Of a stretch of 9,788 nucleotides of DNA, positions 5,529 through 9,788 are shown in pieces (position 1 is the first letter of the stretch; each line of letters begins with the position of its first letter). The translations under genes were made by a program, and so were the position numbers. Origin of the DNA: an uncultured Bacilli bacterium (GTDB lineage: Bacteria > Bacillota_I > Bacilli_A > RF39 > UBA660). The notes under the pieces were generated by a model, which saw nothing but the letters and a program-made list of their open reading frames with translations, had not been told where the DNA came from and did not search any database. The stretch lies in NCBI GenBank assembly GCA_934120635.1, contig CAKOUR010000022.1, positions 1 through 9,788 on the forward strand, given 5' to 3'.

Positions 5529-6602
5529 TTATTTTCTTATCTTTTTTTCAAGATAAAAAATATTTTCCAAGTGTTTTCTTTGTTTCTTTTCACTTCTAAA
5601 AGCATTTTCTTTTCCCGTAATAAGAAGATCAAAATCTCTAAAAATTGTCCTTAAATTTTGATTTTGGGAAAAATGAGTAATATCATATTGCATTAAAGTA
5701 TTTTTCTGATTTTGATAAAATGTTTTTGCATAAGAAATTGCCTCATTAAAAAGAATTCTTTCCTCAGCACTTAATTCTTCTAAAGAAATACTTTTTAAAA
5801 AAACATCACTTGTAATAAAACTATAAATTAATTTTTTTTCAATAAAAGAAAAATTAGGATGTTGAATTATTTCAATAAGACTTTTACAAGTATAATCATC
5901 TCTTAAAAAAATATTAGTAACACTATTAGGTAAATTAAAACTTTTATCTCTAGAAAGAATAGATTGTGACTCTTTGTAACGAAGTTGCATAATTAAAACA
6001 TAGCGATTAATGGTATCCATAGGATCATAGGAAAAATAATCAACAATAAATTTATTTTCTAAATCTTTATAAGTATCTTTAATTTTATCAAATTGATCAG
6101 GATAATTTTTCAAAAATGCTTCCTTTGCTTTATGAATACCATATAGATTAGCACCAATTTCAGAAGAATATTTATCATGATTGTGATTGTAATCCTCATT
6201 AAAATCAAATATTCGAATATTATATTCAATATATTTTAAATATCCATCTAAAGTATCTATCGAAAAAGTATAATCTTGATATAAGTGTCTCATCTCATGA
6301 TAACAAATAAATAACAAATCAAATAAACACAAATTAGCATCTTTAATTTGCATAAATCGATTTAAAAAAATAACTATCTCTTGACGAGAAGAATGACAAA
6401 AACCAACAGAATTAAAAGGAAAAGAAGAATAAAATATTTTTTCCCATAAACTATACTCTTTAGATAATAAAAGTTTTTGATAAAATTCTAATATAGTAAC
6501 AGGAAGGATATCACACTCAAGATGATTTTTTTGAAGTTCTTGTTCAATTGTTTGATAAATAATTTTTTTTAACTCTTGAATATCTAAATAATTATTTTTC
6601 AT
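5529..6602 (-). CDS. Putative HExxH zinc metallopeptidase-like protein
   Basis: A 357-aa protein of unrecognised family. Its one clear motif is H102-E103-M-R-H106 in LLFICYHEMRHLYQ, the HExxH zinc site set in a helix. E148, in SSEIGANLYG 42 residues later, is a good candidate third zinc ligand of the gluzincin type, and the hydrophobic residues around HExxH fit an active-site helix. There is no signal peptide or membrane segment, so it is probably cytoplasmic. The remaining helical C-terminal ~200 residues give no match I can name. The start is firm: AAGGAGGAG (plus-strand 6607-6615) lies 4 bases before the ATG. An extended -10 promoter lies upstream, divergent from the fhs promoter. Protease activity is inferred from the motif alone; a non-proteolytic metal site or a chance HExxH is possible. 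Confidence 0.6.
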   Translation of the reverse strand: MKNNYLDIQELKKIIYQTIEQELQKNHLECDILPVTILEFYQKLLLSKEYSLWEKIFYSSFPFNSVGFCHSSRQEIVIFLNRFMQIKDANLCLFDLLFICYHEMRHLYQDYTFSIDTLDGYLKYIEYNIRIFDFNEDYNHNHDKYSSEIGANLYGIHKAKEAFLKNYPDQFDKIKDTYKDLENKFIVDYFSYDPMDTINRYVLIMQLRYKESQSILSRDKSFNLPNSVTNIFLRDDYTCKSLIEIIQHPNFSFIEKKLIYSFITSDVFLKSISLEELSAEERILFNEAISYAKTFYQNQKNTLMQYDITHFSQNQNLRTIFRDFDLLITGKENAFRSEKKQRKHLENIFYLEKKIRK

Positions 6603-6633
6603 TTTTCTCCTCCTTCATTAAAAATTAAGATTT

Positions 6634-6642
6634 ATTATACCA
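6634..6642 (-). promoter_or_regulatory. Extended -10 promoter of the HExxH gene
   Basis: On the minus strand this reads TGgTATAAT, a perfect -10 with TGn extension. The -35 region (ctttat) is weak. The leader is about 25 nt. Confidence 0.6.
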
Positions 6643-6682
6643 AAATTTCAAAAAAAATAAAGCGAAATCCCATGAATTTTAA

Positions 6683-6711
6683 TTGTAAAACAAAATAAAG
6701 TATACTATAAT
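6683..6711 (+). promoter_or_regulatory. Sigma-A promoter of the fhs-hemW operon
   Basis: TTGTAA at 6683-6688, a 17-bp spacer, then TATAAT at 6706-6711. Transcription would start near 6718, about 25 nt before the ATG. That leaves no room for a folate or other riboswitch. Confidence 0.75.
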
Positions 6712-6742
6712 ATTAGTAACTTAGAAAGGAAAGGGAAGTTGA

Positions 6743-8368
6743 ATGGATATAGAAATTGCGCATCAAGCAACTTTACAAGATATTTCGGAAATTGCAAGGA
6801 AAGTAAAAATAGAAAAATATTTAGAAAAATATGGAAACAATAAAGGAAAAATTAATTTTTCTAAGATAGAAAATACTGTTAAAGGGAAATTAATTTTAAC
6901 AACAGCTATTTCTCCCACTCCTTATGGAGAAGGAAAAACAACAGTCAGTATAGGACTAAATGATGCCCTAAGAAAACTAGGAAAAAATTCTCTTGCAACT
7001 CTAAGAGAACCATCCTTAGGACCAGTCTTTGGAGTAAAAGGGGGAGCAACAGGGGGAGGCTACGCACAAGTTATTCCAATGGAAGAAATCAATCTACATT
7101 TTACAGGAGATTTTCATGCTATTACTTCAGCAAACAATTTAATAGCAGCAGCAATTGACAATCATTTATATTTTGGAAATAAACTATCTATCGATCCAAA
7201 TAAAATTTGTTTCCATCGATGTCTTGATGTAAATGATAGAGCCTTACGCCATGTCAAATTACAAAATAGAGATGAGTCCTTTAATATTACAGCAGCAAGT
7301 GAAATTATGAGTATTCTTTGCTTAGCAAAAGACCTTAACGATTTAAAAACAAGATTAGGAAGTATTTTAATTGCCTTTAACACCAATAAAGAACCTATCT
7401 ATGTAAAAGACTTAAAATTAGAAGGAGCGCTTACAGTACTATTAAAAGAGGCTATCAAACCAAATCTAGTACAAAGTCTAGAAAATAATCCTATCATTAT
7501 ACATGGAGGACCATTTGCCAATATTGCTCATGGTTGTAGTAGTGTTATATCAACTAACTTAGGATTAAAAGTAGCAGATTATGTGATTACTGAAGCAGGA
7601 TTTGGTTCTGACTTAGGAGCAGAAAAATTCTTTGATATCAAATGCAGAAGTGCATCATTAAAACCAGATGCTATCGTTTTAGTAGTAACAACAAAAGCTC
7701 TAAAACATCAAGGAGGAATCTCTAAAGAAAATATTCAGAAAGAATCTCTAGAAGGAATAAAAAAAGGCCTTCCTAATTTAGAAGTTCACTTAGAAAATAT
7801 CAGCAAATTTACAAAAAATATTGTCGTTTGTTTAAATAAATATAATACAGATACCAAAAAAGAAATAGAAATTATCCAAAAATTTGTTCAAGAAAAAAAC
7901 TATGCCTTTGCAACAACAACATCTTATCAAGATGGAGGAGAAGGTTCAATATCTTTAGCAAAAGAAGTACTCAAGTTATGTAGTAAAGAAAACGATTTTC
8001 AACTCCTTTATCCAAACCATCTTTCCCTTTTAGAAAAAATAGAAAAATTAGCTCACGAAATTTATCATGCAACTTCCATAAAGATTAGTGATAATACAAA
8101 AGAAAAATTAAAAACATATGAACAAATGGGATATCAAGATTTCCCAATATGTATAGCAAAAACACAGTATTCTATCAGTGATAATCCTAATCTTTTAGGT
8201 TATCCAAAAAATTATGAATTAAAAGTAGATGATGTAAATATCTATACAGGCGCCAAATTTGTAGTAGTCTACTTAGGAAATATAATGACTATGCCAGGCT
8301 TACCTCTTCATCCTAATTATGAACAAATTGATATTGATGATAAGGGGAATATTAAAGGATTATTCTAA
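6743..8368 (+). CDS. fhs: Formate-tetrahydrofolate ligase
   Basis: Joins formate to tetrahydrofolate at the cost of ATP, giving 10-formyl-THF for purine synthesis, initiator-tRNA formylation and one-carbon flux; it is a cytoplasmic tetramer in studied relatives. The protein is 541 aa, slightly shorter than the usual ~555-560. The ATP loop T59-P-Y-G-E-G-K65-T-T is present (TPaGEGKTT is usual, here Tyr61). The two family blocks follow: LREPSLGPVFGVKGGATGGG (87-106) and PMEEINLHFTGDFHAITSAN (112-131). The later FGSDLGAEKFFDIKCR block and the PGLPLHPNYEQIDID ending are also as expected, so no domain is missing. The start lies just after the purine-rich site aaaggaaagggaag. The gene has a good promoter, is divergent from the HExxH gene, and its stop overlaps the hemW start by one base. 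Confidence 0.97.
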   Translation: MDIEIAHQATLQDISEIARKVKIEKYLEKYGNNKGKINFSKIENTVKGKLILTTAISPTPYGEGKTTVSIGLNDALRKLGKNSLATLREPSLGPVFGVKGGATGGGYAQVIPMEEINLHFTGDFHAITSANNLIAAAIDNHLYFGNKLSIDPNKICFHRCLDVNDRALRHVKLQNRDESFNITAASEIMSILCLAKDLNDLKTRLGSILIAFNTNKEPIYVKDLKLEGALTVLLKEAIKPNLVQSLENNPIIIHGGPFANIAHGCSSVISTNLGLKVADYVITEAGFGSDLGAEKFFDIKCRSASLKPDAIVLVVTTKALKHQGGISKENIQKESLEGIKKGLPNLEVHLENISKFTKNIVVCLNKYNTDTKKEIEIIQKFVQEKNYAFATTTSYQDGGEGSISLAKEVLKLCSKENDFQLLYPNHLSLLEKIEKLAHEIYHATSIKISDNTKEKLKTYEQMGYQDFPICIAKTQYSISDNPNLLGYPKNYELKVDDVNIYTGAKFVVVYLGNIMTMPGLPLHPNYEQIDIDDKGNIKGLF

Positions 8369-9444
8369 TGTATATTTATATTCATATCCCTTTTTGCAAT
8401 CATATTTGCACCTATTGTGATTTTCCCAAAATGCTCTATGACAAAAAATTTGTAAAAAAATACTTAAAAGTATTAGCAACTGAAATTAACACAAGGTACC
8501 AAGATGAAGAAGTATTATCTATTTATATAGGTGGTGGCACTCCAACTAGTTTAAGTTTAGAAGAATTAAAATACTTATTAGAAATGACAAAAAAATTTAA
8601 GAAAGCAACTAAAATAGAATTTACAATTGAATCAAACATTGAAAGCCTAACAAAAGAAAAAATAAAATTACTAAAACAATATGAGGTAAATAGAATTAGT
8701 TTAGGAGTACAATCTTTTCAAGACAAAACTTTAAAAATTCTAGGAAGAAATCATACAACTAATATGGTAAAAGAAAAAATAAAAGAATTAAAAGAAGAAG
8801 GATTTACTAATATTTCTATTGATTATATTTATGGCATATCAGATAGTATAAAAGAAGTAGAAGAAGACATTCAAACCTTTTTAGCATTAGATATTCCCCA
8901 TATTTCAGCATACTCTTTAATCATTGAAAAAAATACTATTTTTGGTATTCAAAAAAGAGAATATATCGAAGAAGAAATAGAATACAAAATGTACAAGAAA
9001 ATAAAACAAATCTTAGAAAAAAATCATTATCAACATTATGAAATATCTAATTATGCAAAATTAGGCTATCATTCAAAACATAATCTAAATTATTGGAATA
9101 ATGGAAATTACTATGGTTTTGGATTAGGAGCAGTTAGTTATATTCATAACAAAAGAATAAATAATACTCTAAATTTTAATAAATATTTAAAAAATCAATA
9201 TCATCAAGAAATAATAGAAGAAGATAAAAAAATAAAAATATCTAATGAATTTATTTTAGGACTAAGAAAAATAAAAGGAATAGATATAAGTAAATTTAAA
9301 GAGAAATACCAAGAAGATATCTTAAATATTCCTGAAGTAAGAAAACTTCTTCAAGAAAAAAAACTAATCTTAAAAAATAATCATCTCTTTATTTCAAATA
9401 AATATTTATATTTATCTAATGAAATCTTAATAAATTTTGTTTAA
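8368..9444 (+). CDS. hemW: HemW-like radical SAM heme chaperone
   Basis: A radical SAM protein of the HemN/HemW family, 358 aa. The [4Fe-4S] motif C10-x3-C14-x2-C17 sits in YIHIPFCNHICTYCDF, and the SAM-binding GGGTPT is at 55-60. ISLGVQSFQDKTL and the YEISNYAK...HNLNYW block mark the coproporphyrinogen-oxidase-like branch. After the third cysteine comes D-F, as in HemW; true HemN has C-x-C there. The C-terminal HemN_C-type domain is present (FILGLRKIKGIDISKF). HemW proteins are heme-trafficking chaperones in the bacteria studied; many AT-rich anaerobes keep one without a heme pathway, so its client here is unclear. The ATG at 8368 overlaps the fhs stop (TAATG), implying translational coupling in one operon, and has no strong ribosome site of its own. 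No separate terminator follows; the RNA promoter starts 3 bases after the stop. Confidence 0.92.
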   Translation: MYIYIHIPFCNHICTYCDFPKMLYDKKFVKKYLKVLATEINTRYQDEEVLSIYIGGGTPTSLSLEELKYLLEMTKKFKKATKIEFTIESNIESLTKEKIKLLKQYEVNRISLGVQSFQDKTLKILGRNHTTNMVKEKIKELKEEGFTNISIDYIYGISDSIKEVEEDIQTFLALDIPHISAYSLIIEKNTIFGIQKREYIEEEIEYKMYKKIKQILEKNHYQHYEISNYAKLGYHSKHNLNYWNNGNYYGFGLGAVSYIHNKRINNTLNFNKYLKNQYHQEIIEEDKKIKISNEFILGLRKIKGIDISKFKEKYQEDILNIPEVRKLLQEKKLILKNNHLFISNKYLYLSNEILINFV

Positions 9445-9447
9445 GAA

Positions 9448-9476
9448 TTGTAATTTTTTTAAAGTTATGCTATGAT
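9448..9476 (+). promoter_or_regulatory. Sigma-A promoter of a small RNA
   Basis: TTGTAA at 9448-9453, a 17-bp spacer, then TATGAT at 9471-9476 with a TGc extension at 9468-9470. Transcription should start near 9483, exactly where the RNA's closing stem begins. Confidence 0.7.
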
Positions 9477-9482
9477 ATACCT

Positions 9483-9600
9483 AGATGAGGAGATTTTTAA
9501 GTAAAAGTGGAAGACAAGTAGATCTTATAACTCTCAGGAATATATTATAAGAAAAAAGTAGCTACTAACAATTCCACTAATAAACTTCCTCATCTTTTTT
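9483..9600 (+). ncRNA. Candidate structured small RNA, class unknown
   Basis: About 118 nt between a good promoter and a T6 tract. Four nested stems can form. P1 is agatgaggag (9483-9492) with cttcctcatct (9586-9595), 10 bp including one G-U, ending in T6 (9595-9600), so the closing stem is also the terminator. P2 is agtggaa (9506-9512) with ttccact (9572-9578). P3 is agtag (9517-9521) with ctact (9562-9566). P4 is tcttataa (9523-9530) with ttataaga (9545-9552) around a 14-base loop. The rod-like shape, paired ends and own promoter recall 6S RNA, but it is shorter than usual 6S and I see no diagnostic sequence. I see no SRP-RNA tetraloop motif, THF or purine riboswitch core, or tmRNA feature. 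A long frame is lacking. It could alternatively be a leader attenuating the helicase gene 58 bases downstream. Confidence 0.6.
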
Positions 9601-9657
9601 ATGAAAGAAGATTTATTGTTGTAATATATAAATAAAAATTAGATTGGAGGGGGAAAG

Positions 9658-9788
9658 ATGAATAATTCACTAAATTTATATCCTCATAATTTAGAAGGAT
9701 ATGATGAAGTCAAAAAAGCTTATCAAGAAGGAAAAAAAATTGTCAGTGAAGTTCGGGCAACGGGAACTGGGAAAAGTTATATTAACCT
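9658..9788 (+). CDS. SF2 (DEAD-like) helicase, N-terminal fragment
   Basis: The first 43 codons of a gene that continues past the window. The opening NLYPHNLEGYDEVKKAYQEG and then the P-loop A34-T-G-T-G-K39-S40 are the Q-motif-like lead-in and motif I of superfamily 2 helicases of the restriction-subunit (ResIII) type. These proteins often carry repeated helicase-associated domains in AT-rich Bacillota. The function beyond ATP-dependent nucleic-acid unwinding or translocation cannot be told from this piece. The ATG at 9658 follows ggaggggg (9646-9653) at 4 bases. Its promoter is not obvious, and it lies 57 bases behind the small-RNA terminator, so readthrough of that terminator may contribute to its expression. 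Confidence 0.78.
   Translation, partial: MNNSLNLYPHNLEGYDEVKKAYQEGKKIVSEVRATGTGKSYIN

Noticed and set aside
6712..6742. Riboswitch (for example THF) in the fhs leader
   Set aside because: The predicted transcript leader is only about 25 nt; there is no room for an aptamer.
7162..7386. 74-codon minus-strand frame inside fhs
   Set aside because: Lies wholly within the well-conserved fhs gene; no start signals.
1..9788. Reassigned UGA (Mollicutes code)
   Set aside because: Intact genes use TGG for Trp and contain no in-frame TGA; no evidence for code 4.
1..9788. CRISPR array, tRNA or rRNA genes
   Set aside because: No spaced short repeats, cloverleaf or rRNA-like sequence seen on either strand.

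Overview
This is an AT-rich window, roughly 20-30% GC across most of it. It looks like a low-GC Bacillota (Firmicutes) or RF39/Erysipelotrichia-like gut bacterium. The reasons are A/T-ending codons, strong AGGAGG-type ribosome sites, sigma-A promoters with extended -10 boxes, a formate-tetrahydrofolate ligase and a HemW-type radical SAM protein. Intact core genes encode Trp with TGG and stop with TAA, so nothing suggests a reassigned UGA. The species cannot be named from the sequence.

Positions 1 to about 4620 are an accessory 'graveyard' of small cargo genes and decayed remnants. It opens with a frameshifted TPR-type regulator tail of visibly higher GC (about 35%). Three small enzymes follow: a GNAT acetyltransferase, a P-loop kinase-like protein and a Nudix hydrolase. 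A nearly identical second copy of the Nudix 3' end (about 182 bp) lies behind the GNAT gene. An antisense IS110-like transposase scrap abuts and overlaps the Nudix start. Next come a gene-poor stretch with an orphan ribosome site beside an A12 tract, and a solitary PD-(D/E)XK nuclease-like gene. Last are two hollowed-out genes. One ORF joins the first ~34 codons of a VanR-like response regulator to the last third of a VanZ-family membrane protein. One ABC (FtsX-type) permease keeps only its two ends. Both keep good promoters. I read them as the collapsed remains of an antimicrobial-peptide or glycopeptide response locus.

From about 4620 the sequence becomes orderly and probably chromosomal. 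An unrecognised 274-aa protein is convergent with a 357-aa HExxH (putative metallopeptidase) protein, with a bidirectional terminator between them. A divergent promoter region then leads into an fhs-hemW operon whose stop and start overlap (TAATG). Behind it is a self-contained candidate small RNA of about 118 nt with its own promoter, nested stems and terminator. The window ends in the first 43 codons of an SF2 helicase.

The best leads are the unassigned structured RNA (about 9483-9600), the VanR/VanZ chimera with its retained operator-like repeats, the parallel end-preserving deletion of the permease, and the Nudix 3'-end duplication with its abrupt identity boundary. No intact, obviously new multi-gene system is visible.
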